From: Smittium mucronatum
Lineage: Eukaryota; Kickxellomycota; Harpellomycetes; Harpellales; Legeriomycetaceae
Length of the DNA stretch: 33,743 bases
NCBI GenBank assembly: GCA_001953115.1
Contig: LSSL01001559.1
Coordinates: forward strand, 5,055 to 38,797
Direction of reading: 5' to 3'
In this document: piece by piece, positions 10,612 through 21,649 of the stretch
Position numbering within the stretch: the stretch's first letter is position 1
Layout: each line of letters starts with the position of its first letter
Notes under the pieces: model-generated
The model's database searches: none
The model's input: the letters and a program-made list of their open reading frames with translations, nothing else
What the model was told of the DNA's origin: nothing
Made by a program: the position numbers and the translations under genes

Positions 10612-12376
10612 AGGATTTACGAGATTAGGGCATGTGGAGTTGGTGTGCAAATCACGATGGATCTTGATGCAGACATCTTTTGTGCGAAAAATCCAAACAA
10701 TTACTAACATTCTACAGATATAAGAGTTATTATCTTCGACTATTAATATCCTTTTTGCGCTTTTCCAATACTCAACTTTTACCTCCTACTAGTTCCTTAT
10801 TTGTGGATTAAAAATAAAAAACATTATACTTAGCTTACCACCACTTTTTATCAAAAAGAAAGAAGAAAAATTCTGGGTATCCAAGTATCGACGCTTTTTT
10901 TATAGAACTTTGATTTCAGCTTTTTGGATCCAAGTCAGTTTTTTCTCTTTTCAATACACGAGTAATGCCAACTCGATACTTAATTCCAACTGAGGTAAAT
11001 CCAATAGTATATAATCTATAGACCTTATGGGATCTTGTAGAAGAGTCTTAAGTGTTTATAAACATTAGATGTTTTAATGGCACTCTTTGTATTATTGAGC
11101 GTTAATAACAAATAAAGCTAGACTCGCTTTTAGACAGACTTCTAGGATATGACACTAGCTTTATATAGTTGGACCTAATACAATCGGCTGGTATTAAGTA
11201 AGCTACCACTTTCTTGGAAGGAGTAAATAATCTGTTGTAGCTGTAAATTTTTTCTGGCATCATTTTGGTGTTTTTGTGAAATCCAATCATAAATTTACTT
11301 GAAAGCCATTCAAAAAATAATCATAGCCAGTAGCAGAGATCATGTGATAACTGCGCGAGAATAAAGTAAATAAAACTCGCTCTTTTCTCGCAAATGGAAT
11401 AACGGCACTGGTTTTAGCTCGAATAAATAAAAACAGCACTCGAATTTCTATGTTCTTTTTCTTGTCGCATAAAAAAAGAAATTTAAAGGCCTCTTATTCC
11501 TGCTTGAAAACTTGTATTTTTAGATTATTCCTCAAATATCGTCCATGGAATGATGGATCTTCAAGGCATTCATTGGTTCAGCAAAGTTCATCAAAATGCT
11601 TAGTATGATCATTGGACGGTTTAATTTAAATTTATGTGCACCAAATATAGATGCAGAAGTTGACCAATGGTTTATAAAGGAACATGCGATCTAGCTAATC
11701 GCAGCATTTTATTTCAAATCCAATTTGTCAGCATTTGTTTTTAGCGAAAATTATATGAAGTGAGAGCAAATACATACATTTCATCAAATAAAAAGCCATG
11801 AATCCTACTCCCCTGGAATGATTTTTCAAAAAGCCCAATTAATAGGATCTATTACACGTGAATAATAGTGATAGGATAAAGAATTGTTGTTTTCCAGACA
11901 ATTGGTTAGTATAAATAAAAGCATAGAAGTCTAAAGTGGTAAATCTCAACATAAATTCCAGCCCTTATTTTAGTAAATGCCAGGAGTAGTTTGAGACCGC
12001 CAATAAAAGCACGGAGACATGGATTCGGGCGAGTGGGAGCGGATATGATCCCATGTCGCACTGCCATAATCCTATTGGTGCCTTTCCAGGATCCCTATTC
12101 CGCAAAAGCAGTATGTTTCCATAGGCTATTTTGTGGCAATACGGCTTTATATTTTTCAAAAGAGCAAAAAAATAAATCGCACTATTCAAGTTCTTATTTT
12201 TATGCTGTAAACACATTAGTTCTGTCCTTTTGTTTTCATTTTTTTTTGTTTAAATCCTGCGTCTTTGTCTTTGCCCTCCCCATAAACTACAATATCTCCC
12301 AGCTGGATTTTAAAAAAGCCCTCTTAAATCCAACCTCTTTATTTTAGGTTTATCTCATAGTACTTTGGATTATACT
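10612..12376. other. UBL5-HRD1 interval with many short open frames, gene content unresolved
   Basis: This interval is clearly less A/T-rich than the flanks and carries several coding-like frames that I could not splice together. Minus strand: 11287-11493 (contains AKTSAVIPFARKERVL), 11532-11690 (contains NHWSTSASIFGAHKFKLNR) and 11102-11290 (from ATG; contains IYSYNRLFTPSKKVVAYL). Plus strand: about 11557-11696 (contains APNIDAEVDQWFIKEH) and 11985-12347. Overlap of open frames on both strands with frequent stops fits a decayed gene or transposon, or several small exons. The part next to 12376 must also hold the HRD1 promoter. I recognise no family. Confidence 0.35.
11985..12347 (+). CDS. 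Unrecognised ORF just upstream of HRD1
   Basis: A plus-strand frame is open for about 120 codons and closes with TAG at 12345-12347, thirty bases before the HRD1 ATG. It has no ATG near its start. The first part (RPPIKARRHGFGRVGADM) is more complex than the later Phe/Leu/Ser-rich part, which is the pyrimidine-rich tract before HRD1 read as protein. It may be a chance frame in the HRD1 leader or promoter, or an exon of an unmodelled gene. Confidence 0.15.
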   Translation, partial: SSLRPPIKARRHGFGRVGADMIPCRTAIILLVPFQDPYSAKAVCFHRLFCGNTALYFSKEQKNKSHYSSSYFYAVNTLVLSFCFHFFLFKSCVFVFALPINYNISQLDFKKALLNPTSLF

Positions 12377-14418
12377 ATGCTGTACGTTTTGAGGCACCAG
12401 AGGTTCGCCCTCTACGGGCTTGTTACCGTTTCCGTTTTACTTTTCCAAGTCCTCAAAGAATATTACAGGTACAAGAGCTTTTTCCCCATCTGCGTTGCCC
12501 TGGCCCAGTCCGGTATCTCTGTTTTGGTAATTTTCCCTTTGTTGATTCTTTAACGTCTTTTAATGTTTTCTTCACAAGAATCCCCCCTCCATCCTTTTTT
12601 TAAAAAATTAATTTAGGCTCTTTTCAACATCTCCCTCTTTATTTTGATTTTAACTGGGATGATTTTCGTTAAAATTTTCTTTTTTGAATTAAGACCTTTG
12701 GAAGTCGAGGTATACTTTTATTTTTACTCTAATTATCCATTGTCTTTTATTTGATCTTTACCCTCTTATTTTTTCTCTCCCAAAAAAAATGTTTACCATA
12801 GAAACTGTATGAACGAGGCTGGTTCTCCATAACCGAAATATGTTTAGCAATGACTATTTTCAAAGATGATTTAAATGCTTATACCGTTTTTCTGTTTGGG
12901 ATTTTGTTATTTGTCAAGATTTTCCATTGGCTTCTCGACGATAGGATTGAGTATCTTGAACAAAGACCCGTATTAGACACCAAAATGGTTTATCGAATGG
13001 CTGCCCTTAGTTCTTTGCTCATGATTTGCGACGTTTCAATGGTTTTTTATGCATTGAATTTCTACCACATTTATGGTGCTGGTATGGTTGTTATCTTTGG
13101 TTTCGAATACGCCCTCTTGGCAATAAACTTAAAAATGACTATCGTCAAGTTTATTTTCAGCTGCGTTAATAATTACCAAGAAAGAGAATGGCACAGCAAA
13201 GCTATATACCTTTTTTACATCGAACTCATTTCTGACCTACTTAAACTCGTTGTTTATTCTGCCCTCTTTTATATCCTTCTCACTAACTATGGTCTCCCTC
13301 TTCACATTATGCGTGATATCTATTTAACCACTTCCTCCTTCATTTCAAAATGCAAAGATTGGTTCAAGTATAGGGAGGCCATGAAATATATGGATGAACA
13401 ATACGCTACCCTCGATCAGGCCCAGCTGGATCAATTAACTGACAGAATTTGTATTATTTGCCGCGAGGAAATTATCATAGTGCCAAACTCTGCTGATGTT
13501 CCTAAACGTCTTGGCTGTGGTCATGTTTTCCATTTCTATTGTCTAAGAAGTTGGCTCGCCAGGCAACAATCGTGTCCCACATGCAGGAGCCCTGTACTTG
13601 ATGTTCCTCCCCCTTCCAATACCGCTGCACCTAATATCCCCGTTCCAAACGCAAATCCCATTCATAATCACAACAATAACAACGATCCCAACCATCCTCT
13701 TAATCCTGAAACTTCTAATTCGCCTTCAAGTCAAAACTCTATTCCCACTTCCATGCCAAATGTAAATAATAATTATATCGACCAAAACTCAAGAGGTCCA
13801 TCCCACCCATCAGCTCCTGGTGTCGTTCCAGACCGACCCCTCCTTCCTCACGAATATCTTTTGGATTCTCAACAAATGAGTGAGCTGCGGAGTAAGCTGA
13901 TTCCAGTTAATACTAATCTACCTTCATCCAACCCTCAAACCAATTCGTCAGCTGAATCAAGTTCCCACAAAAAATCAGGCTCCACACAAGAAGCAACTTC
14001 TTCCCAACAACCTCCATCGACTTCTAATCCCTTACCCAAATCATCAGCTACTTCTAACCCTTCCTCATCTACCTCCCTCCCTCCTCAACCACTAAATTTG
14101 CAAGACATTTTGAGATTCAACAATCCTCAACTATTAGGCCAATTCAGCTCATTGGGATTGCCTCAACTCATCCCACTTACTTTACCTTCCTCCTCTCAAC
14201 CACCCACAAATTCTAACGGTATCTCAAATCCTTCAAATACTCTTCCTATACAAAACATGCAACTCCCAAACCTAGAATCTCTTTCTGATGATCAAATAGA
14301 GAGGTTAAACTCTTCGACTAGAGACGCAGTGCGGGAAAGATTACGAGTTTTGGCCCAAGTTCAGCTCCAATTGCAAAATATTACCGACATTTTAACCCAA
14401 CTAAACAGCTGTCAATAA
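12377..14418 (+). CDS. HRD1: HRD1/SYVN1 ER-membrane RING-H2 ubiquitin ligase (3 exons)
   Basis: Exons 12377-12526, 12617-12709 and 12802-14418 join, all in phase 0, to 619 residues, close to the 617 of human SYVN1. Introns are 90 and 92 nt, both GT..TAG. The N-terminal half is a multi-span membrane domain; hydrophobic stretches lie near residues 11-25, 45-68, 108-126, 148-170, 173-190 and 222-243. It carries the family stretches LYERGWFSITEICLA and IFHWLLDDRIEYLEQ. The RING-H2 is complete: Cys298, Cys301, Cys320, His322, His325, Cys328, Cys339, Cys342. A long Pro/Ser/Asn-rich linker follows, then about 46 residues of Arg/Gln-rich helix matching the HRD1 C-terminal conserved helix. In the family, HRD1 forms the ERAD retrotranslocation channel with SEL1L/Hrd3 and ubiquitinates misfolded ER proteins. 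The ATG is the first in frame and gives the expected N-terminus. The loop between Cys301 and Cys320 is six residues longer than in human. Confidence 0.96.
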
Positions 14419-14567
14419 TAATTTACCTTTTTAACTTTATGACTTTTACATTTGACTATTACAATTTTTTGGGTAAATTTTAATACCAGTATTTCTATAA
14501 ATTATCAGTCTTTTCTTCTTTAATTCCCTTCTTTTTTTTTTTAGTTGAGTTTGTATGTCTATTAAAT

Positions 14568-14619
14568 TTTATTACTTGTATCCTACTCGCTATTTTGTTT
14601 AATTTTTTAAAAAAATAAA
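14568..14619. promoter_or_regulatory. Interleaved polyadenylation signals of convergent genes
   Basis: A plus-strand AATAAA lies at 14614-14619, about 200 nt after the HRD1 stop. A minus-strand AATAAA lies at 14573-14568, about 65 nt after the RECQL4 stop. If both are used, the two 3' ends overlap. AATAAA is frequent by chance in such A/T-rich DNA, so the assignment rests mainly on position. Confidence 0.4.
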
Positions 14620-14637
14620 ATAAAACTAATGCCAAGA

Positions 14638-14813
14638 TCACTCCAATTGCGGGAAATCCTTCAAGTTGGATTCCACAAGTAACTTATGGGCAGTATCAGC
14701 AAGTACCATGAAATCAACCGCCTTGAACTTGCCCCATACGTTAGTCCACCCCCATTCAGCCATTGGATAGCTCGGCGACCCAATTCCATGAAAAATCCTC
14801 GCTACCGATTTTC
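14638..14813 (-). CDS. RECQL4: RECQL4-type DNA helicase, last exon only
   Basis: On the minus strand this exon encodes GKSVARIFHGIGSPSYP, then MAEWGWTNVWGKFKAVDF, then MVLADTAHKLLVESN and a short tail ending at TGA (14640-14638). It matches the conserved C-terminus of RECQL4 as I recall it from human (AVARIFHGIGSPCYP, then F/V-W-x-K-F/Y, then D/S-F-x-x-L and the final helix). The likely acceptor is CTAG just before 14813, because an in-frame TGA lies slightly upstream; acceptors near 14802 are also possible. RECQL4 acts in replication initiation and DNA repair in the nucleus. The helicase and zinc-binding exons should lie at higher coordinates, but I find none before about 18.6 kb. It converges on HRD1 with 219 bp between stop codons. 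Either a very long intron, a truncated remnant or a misjoin is implied. Confidence 0.75.
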
Positions 14814-14859
14814 CTAGTACACCACAAATTCATTTCCAAGTTATACAAAAACACCGCCT

Positions 14860-14873
14860 CCCCCCCACCCCCC
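14860..14873. repeat. C7-A-C6 tract behind the RECQL4 exon
   Basis: Two C runs separated by one A lie about 47 bp upstream (in gene sense) of the orphan RECQL4 exon. They coincide with the switch from coding-like composition to very A/T-rich DNA, so they may mark a breakpoint or assembly joint. Confidence 0.85.
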
Positions 14874-17800
14874 ATTTATAAAATAAAAATAAAAATAAAA
14901 AAAATGTTAATTATAATTAATAAATATAAATCGAAAATGTTTGGAAAGCAATCTTAAATAATAAAAAGTCAATAACATGCTTTCCAGTATTAGTAGATAA
15001 TTATTAAAAAAAATAAGAAAATATAGAGAAAACTTTTGAGTTTATATTTTATTGGTGTAAATTTAAGATTGTTAATTAATTTTTATTCGTATATTATTTA
15101 TTTTGAATATTTTATATTAAATATTTGAAATTCATAAGTTAATTATTTTTAAGAAATTAAAACATTTTTTATATTTTTAAAATCAAATTTTTAGAGGTTT
15201 AAAAGAAATTTTTATGTTTAAAATAACGAATTATATTCTACTTTATTATCAAAAAAAAGTGTAAAAAATAATAATTCATACTTTACACAAGTATTTAAGG
15301 GCGCTTTTATTTTAATTTAATTGATTTTTATTTGCCAAAATACGAGTATAAATATATATACATATTTTGAAAATATTTAAAACATATAAAATATTTTAAT
15401 TAATAAAAAAAACCTACGCTTAATAAATTTAGTGGGGTAATAAGGATAGATAAATTTATGTAAAAAGTTATTGATATCAAATATGAGAATATTTAAATGG
15501 AAACTAGAACTTCATTATTTTTTGGTGTAAAAGTAAGGTTAAAGTTGATTTTTTAGAAAGAAAAGCTATTTTATTTTATTTTATTTTATTTTATTTTATT
15601 TTATTTTATTTTATTTTATTTTATTTTATTTTATCCGTATGATGAATTTATTTTATCTTTTAAATATTTTTTGAAAGATTTTATTTTTAATCGCTTCTTC
15701 AAAAAATTTGAAGAGAAATTAGATTTTTCGATAATATAAAATATAAATATTTATCGTCTTAATTTTAAAAAAATTTCGAAGCGAAAATTCCATTATTTAA
15801 ATTCTCAATTTTTCTTTTTTACAATATATAAATATTTTTTATTTTTGTTCAAAACTAAAACTCTTTAAAATATTTCAAGTTTCAGATTGGATTATGATAG
15901 CCAATATTTTTAAATATTTCGAATTTTTGAACTTTAGTTTATTATTTTTTATTTAATTGTAATTAAACTTAAAATTATGCTTTTTCTGAAAAAATTAGAT
16001 TAACAAAATTCTTTCAAATTGGAAAAATTTTTCTTGGTATAATTTTATTTATGTGAAATAGTGTATAATTTAGTCTATTTTAGTAAAATTTGGCATATTT
16101 ATTTATAGGTCAATTTTAAAACCGATTAAAATTTTATTAACTTTAATCAAATATTTTTTTAAAAAAATCAATTAATTTACGTTAAATTGAATGAAAAATA
16201 ATGTATCTTGATAAAATTTAGTAAATTTTCAATAAAACCAATGAAAAAAAAGGGCTTAATTCGATAAAAAAAATTAAATGTAAGTATTTACAGTTCGAGT
16301 CTATGCGAAACTTTTGGTATTTAATCTCAAAAATTGCTCATTTGACTACAATAAGATGGATATAATTACTTATTTATGAGTATTTTTTAAAAAATAATCA
16401 AAAATCTTTAAATTTTAAAGAATTTTAATAATATAATAAAAGATAATAGGTAATATAAAATAGTTTTTATTCTAAAAAAAATTTTCATAATGGTTCTTAT
16501 AAAGTCTGTATATTTTTTCAGCATCAAAATTTATTTATTTATTTATTCGATTATAACTTCGCCTATGAAATAAAAAATCCAATTCAATTTAAAGCCTTTT
16601 CAGAAAATTATTATTATTTTTTGATATAAACTCGAAAATATTTCATCATTTTCTCACCTGTTTTTATTTGAAATTAACCAATGAGTAACTAAATTGGTTC
16701 TTTTTTCTTAATTTGGCAGATAGGTTAATCTTTGATTTTTTTAAATAAAAAATTGGCTGAAATTTTTTGATTTGATCTATTTTACCAAATTTTGATCTAT
16801 TTTATTTTTTAACCTTTATTTATCTTATAACGAAAATCTTAAAATTTAGCAAATTTTTAAGGGATAAAATAAAATAATTTACAGAAAGGATTCATTATTC
16901 CTACTAATTTAAATTGATTTTCGTAAATATTTTCCTGAAGAATTTTTTAAAAATTTGGTAACACTCACAAAAATTAATTATTTTCAAGAAGATAACGCAC
17001 TAAAATTCATCTTAAAACTGAAAATTTATAATTTGCTATATTTTTTATAATAAGAAAATTTTGAAATTAAAATTTATTTGAACCTTGATTTATATCAAGA
17101 AAAATAATAGTGTCAAAACAGCTTTTTAATAAAATCAAGATATATATTTTTATTTTGAAGCATTATTTTCGTATTATTTCGAATAGTGTTTTAATTTCAT
17201 AACCGTAAATTTGGAAATCAGATTACAATAAAAATCTAAAATTTTAAATCTTTATATTATAATTATTACAAATTAAAATTATACATCCTCGTTTAAAGTA
17301 CAATATTATACATATAATTTAAAAAAAGATAATTCATATTTACTTTTTTATTGTAGAATTGGATTTTTTTTAATTTTGGATCTTTTTTTCAGAGAAATTT
17401 GAGGTTATATGCCGGAAAAAGTTTCATAATTTAGATTTTTTTTCATTTTAATAATCAAATAAATATTAAATTATCTCTATTTATATCGTTTTTTTCAATA
17501 CCATGTATAGAGGAGAAATCGAGTTTAAAAGTATTTAAAATGAATGAAATTTTAAGAATAATTTTTTTTTACTGCACTATATACTTGATAATAATTATAA
17601 AAATCTTTCTAAATATTATATTAATCAACTATTTCTGAATTTTCAATTATAATAAAAAAATATTTGAAGATAAAAATGTCTATATATTAATTTTTTTTTT
17701 AAATTTTCGCAGTCTTCACTATTTTTGGATCTTTCAGTATTTGATTTTTTTAAAATCCCTATCTATTTTTTTTTGATAAAAAAATTTAAACTTAAATCAT

Positions 17801-18670
17801 TTATCCACTTTAAGAGATTTATTCTGTGATCAAAATATATCCGTAAATTTAAATATTCGATTATTTTTGAATGATAAGAAATACTCATGAAAATTTTTGA
17901 CAATAAAATTTAACATCCTTCTATTTATATTTCAATTAATATAAAATATCAGTTTTTTTTTTTTTTTTTGGTAATTGAGATTTTATCTCCAACAAGATTG
18001 CATTGTATATCGTTATTTTGAATTATGTATCTTCATTGAAAATATAATTGACGACAAAATTATTTTAAAATTATTTTTTCAGCTCTGGTTTATAAGATTT
18101 TTTGCAAAAGGATTGAATTTTAATTGGTATTTTGTTAAAACTAAAGTATACCTTTTTTTATATGCGTATCTGTCTTTGGGGATATAATTGAACTTTCACA
18201 AAAATTTATAGGTAGGATTTTAAATAATTTTTTTATTATTTAATCTATATTTAATCCTTTTTTTATTGAAAACATGGTTTAAGTATCGTTTTATTTCATA
18301 AAAAAAAAATTTTAAATTATTAATTTCTCCAACAGGTGGCCCCCCGAAATAAAAAAATATTCAGCAGAGCAAAAAAAAAGATGTTTTATCCTAACTTTGT
18401 TATATAAAAAATCGCTTTATGCACCTTAATATTATTTTTATTAAATATGGAGTTGATTGAGAGTCATTTTGGTTCTATTTGAAAATGGAGGGGGGGGTTA
18501 TCCTTTTTTATTTGAAACAAAGTTATCTAAACTTTAATTATCACAATGTTCCGGACTTTTCTTATAGGGTTTACAAATTAAAAAATTATTAATTGTGTAA
18601 ATTCCTAGTAAAAAATTAATTCTTATTAAAAAAAAGGTTTTACCCGGATCTTTATCAATATTTCTTGGAG
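14874..18670. other. A/T-rich region without recognisable genes
   Basis: The stretch is among the most A/T-rich of the window. No exon of RECQL4 or any other gene could be recognised on either strand. The ORF at 17975-18187 is Phe/Ile/Leu-rich and looks like chance. A CAG followed by a C6 run near 18340 and a G8 run at 18490-18497 are the only strong compositional breaks. Confidence 0.6.
15568..15634. repeat. (ATTTT)n microsatellite
   Basis: About 13 uninterrupted copies of the pentanucleotide ATTTT, read directly from the sequence. Confidence 0.97.
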
Positions 18671-18673
18671 TTT

Positions 18674-19500
18674 TTAATTAATTATTTTTTTGGTGTCGGA
18701 GGCGGATACTCTATACCAGATAGACAGGCACAAATATTCTTTCTTTAAATTTTGTTGTGCAAATAAAGATGAGGCAATGCTAAGCTCGCTTTTGCTAGCG
18801 CATCCATCGCCCTCAATTAGCAGAGACCTCAGGGCAGGTATTACTCTTCTACTTCCCATGTCCATAGTTCTCCCGCTGCTCCCTGCACGTATAACACTAA
18901 GTTTTTGTACAGCCCCCGCGGTAGGAATAAGATGCGAGAAATTCACCGGGGTGCTGGGGCCGGAACTTAACAAAAGTCTTAGTAAAGAAAATACAAGATC
19001 TTCCATCACTTGTTCTCCCACCAGGCTAACCGATGATTCTAAATCATCACTTAGCGAAGGGAAATCAGAAGATATTGATACCAAATCATCTTTATCTCTA
19101 TCTTCTGCGACCTCTAACCAAGTTTCAACCTCCGGGGCAATTCATAAGAATAAGAACCAGAATTGAACAACTCATTTTTGATCGTAACCATGCCTATAGT
19201 ACTACTTAAGCTAATTCCTTCACTGTGAGAAATAAAACAAATTAACTAAACTATTAAACTATTAAACTTGGCTTACGGATAATGATCCCAGTCCACGAAA
19301 CTACTAAAATAACTAGTAAAAACTAACCAAACACTGTTAAAACTATATCTGAGCCATAATAAAATATTTTTATTTAAAATAAAAGATAAAAATAACTAAG
19401 TTATACTACTTTACTATAAATTGAATAAAACAGTCTCAAAAGCGCTAAGACTCACAGAGCATAAAGGGGACTTAGCTTTTCCTGGGACTAAATTGAGCAT
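18674..19500 (-). CDS. Unrecognised minus-strand gene, three exons with micro-exon and apparent frameshift
   Basis: Model: exon 1 19500-19415 (ATG; 28 codons plus 2 nt), exon 2 19303-19277 (27 nt), exon 3 19222-18674. Introns are 111 and 54 nt with donors GTAAAG and GTAAGC and acceptors TTTTAG and CTCACAG. All junctions are in phase and read NLYSFVDWDHYPEGISLSS across the micro-exon. In exon 3 the frame closes at a TAG after LPRRLKLG. A frame offset by one base then continues for about 150 codons from the C4 run at 19134-19137 (EVETWLEVAEDRDKDDL, later EDLVFSLLRLLLSSG and RRVIPALRSLL). One missing C in that run would explain the break. The last frame ends at TAA 18676-18674, though another splice may occur earlier. 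The product, about 220 residues, has an acidic stretch then Leu-rich helices. I recognise no family. First-codon-position G is much commoner in this frame than in the overlapping plus-strand frame, which supports the minus strand. Confidence 0.55.
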
Positions 19501-21649
19501 CCTACCGCTTTAATGTTAAATAAAAAATTATATAATATTAAGGCCTACCTATATTTATTTCACAGAAAATATGCAAAATTTTCCCTTCTTAAATAAAATA
19601 TATGTGTTTGTGATTTTATGGCGAAAAAAATCTCAGTGCTATTTTTGAAAAAATCTTAGCTAAAAAAACATTTTTTTTAATAAATCATACAAATTCTTCA
19701 TAATTGAGTCGGTTAATATACTTATAAACATAATATACATGATTATTAGTTTGAAATCGATTTTTTTATGAAAAACTTCAATTTTTTTAATTTTTATTAC
19801 AAAATTTTCTAAGTGCATTTGTATTATATTTAATAAAATTTGAATTTAATTTTAAGTTTTAATATCATTTGAAATCAAAGTATTGTAAATAAACCTTTTA
19901 CTGGTTAGAGAATTTAGATATTTTCAAGATTTTGAAATGCTTTTTTTTTCAAAAATCTAAAAAAAATTGCACTCTGAGTTTTCATTAATTTCAAATGAAT
20001 TTAAATCTCTATAAAATATTTTGTGCTTATTTTTAAACTTTAAATGAAATTTATCAAATAAAGAATTAAAGGTGGGGAATTTATCTGTTATTACAAGCTA
20101 CTAACTATATATTTATACTCTTTTTATCACAATCACAATCTCGACTTTATAATAATGTTTAAAAAAAATAAAGCAACAAAATATCCTTTAAACTAGTAAT
20201 AAATCATATAAAACATTCTTCTATTTTAATTTTTTTATTAATTTTTATTAAAAAAAGTATTTTTCGTTAAAATGAGTTTAGAAACTGAAAATCCTAGATA
20301 TAGAATGAATAATTGGCAGATTTATACATATATAACCCAATTAAATATATTTTACATATTTTAAACCAATATTAACATTTATTTTGACATTTTTACAATC
20401 AATTTTAAGTAGAAAAAAATGTGACTTTTAAAAAAGATGAAATTTTTTTATTTTAATGGTATTTTTTTAAGAAATTTAACCCATTTATAATAATGAAAAT
20501 ATGGGGTTTTAATGTTTAATGTAGTTTTTAAAAGCATAAAAATTTGTAAAATAACAATGGTTTCACTTCCATATAGTAATTATGTCGCAAAAATAATTCT
20601 CATAATTATAAGTCTTATTTTTTTAAAAATTAAAATAATTTGCGGATATATATTTTTTTGGTGAATAGATTGCTGTGAGTGGTTTTTATAAAAGTTTTCA
20701 TGCTTTCATATGTCTCAGTTTATCACTTATACTTTATAAGTATATTAATTACCCACTATTTAGTTTTCTCTAAAATTTTAAGGTGTTCTCCTTAATAAAA
20801 TCACATCAAGTTTATTGCTTATAAATTTTTGAACATCATTTTTATAGAAATTTAATTAGAAAAAAAATAAATCAAATGATAATATTAACAAATTGTATTA
20901 TTAAAATAAATTCGAATAAATATACTTTTTAATAGACATTTTAAAAAATAATTAAATAAACTTAAAACCAAATTAATATTAAAGAAATTTTTAATAAGAT
21001 CAAGTAAATCGAAATATATGATGAAAAATTTTAAATAATAATAATAATAATAATAAATTCTTCAAAAGTTTAAATATAAAGATTAAAAAATAATTTTTAT
21101 CACCAATTTATGGCTAAAGTAAAAAATAGTAAGGAATTTTTTTTTCATTTATTTTAGATAAAGATAATCTGTAAATCCAGTAAATGTGGTGTTTTATTAA
21201 GTCGTTGTTATAAATTAAATTTTCGTATGCTTTATCAAAGATATTTTTGGCGTTTATGAGCAAATATAGAAAAAATCTTTAATTTATTATCTATATAACT
21301 TGATGGAAATTCAGTTTTAGTTGAATAACTTCCAAAGTAGTTTTTGGACCTAATCTTTTATTATTGAAAAAAATTAATGTTTAAATTTAAAATTCCATAA
21401 GATTTTCAACTTTTAGAAATATTTAATCAATCTCATTTAAATATATTCCTAAATATTTTTTTTTCCATATTAAAATATAAGTAAAGGCATATTAAATAAA
21501 AAGAATTCAAAGGGATAAATACACAATTTAAAATAAATCTTCGGATAAAATGTTAGAAAGTGAAAAAAAAAAATTCAAATAAATTTTTCCATAATATTGA
21601 AATTATTATTTTGATGTTTTTGTGTCATCAATTTTTTGTTTTTATCTGA
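19501..21649. other. A/T-rich region without recognisable genes
   Basis: Homopolymer-rich DNA with frequent stops in all frames. I found no exon, RNA gene or mobile-element motif. It contains an (AAT)n microsatellite near its end and leads into the left arm of the long inverted repeat. Confidence 0.6.
21034..21056. repeat. (AAT)n microsatellite
   Basis: About seven uninterrupted AAT copies. Confidence 0.9.

Noticed and set aside
11965..12216. Minus-strand 83-codon ORF
   Set aside because: It overlaps an equally open plus-strand frame, has no known domain and no splice support.
12365..12553. 62-codon ORF starting at TTG
   Set aside because: This is HRD1 exon 1 read back to an upstream TTG and onward into intron 1. 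The true start is ATG 12377.
14763..14957. Plus-strand 64-codon ORF
   Set aside because: It is antisense to the RECQL4 exon and runs into the C-runs and A-runs.
17975..18187. 70-codon plus-strand ORF
   Set aside because: It is Phe/Leu/Ile-rich, follows a T18 run, and has the composition of its flanks, so it is probably chance.
18690..19166. 158-codon plus-strand ORF
   Set aside because: It overlaps the minus-strand exon, opens at a non-ATG codon and has a low share of G at first codon positions. The minus-strand model has in-phase splice sites.
18674..19500. Similarity of VSLSAF in exon 1 to the N-terminus of TRAPPC5
   Set aside because: Only a few residues match and the following sequence is not TRAPP-like.
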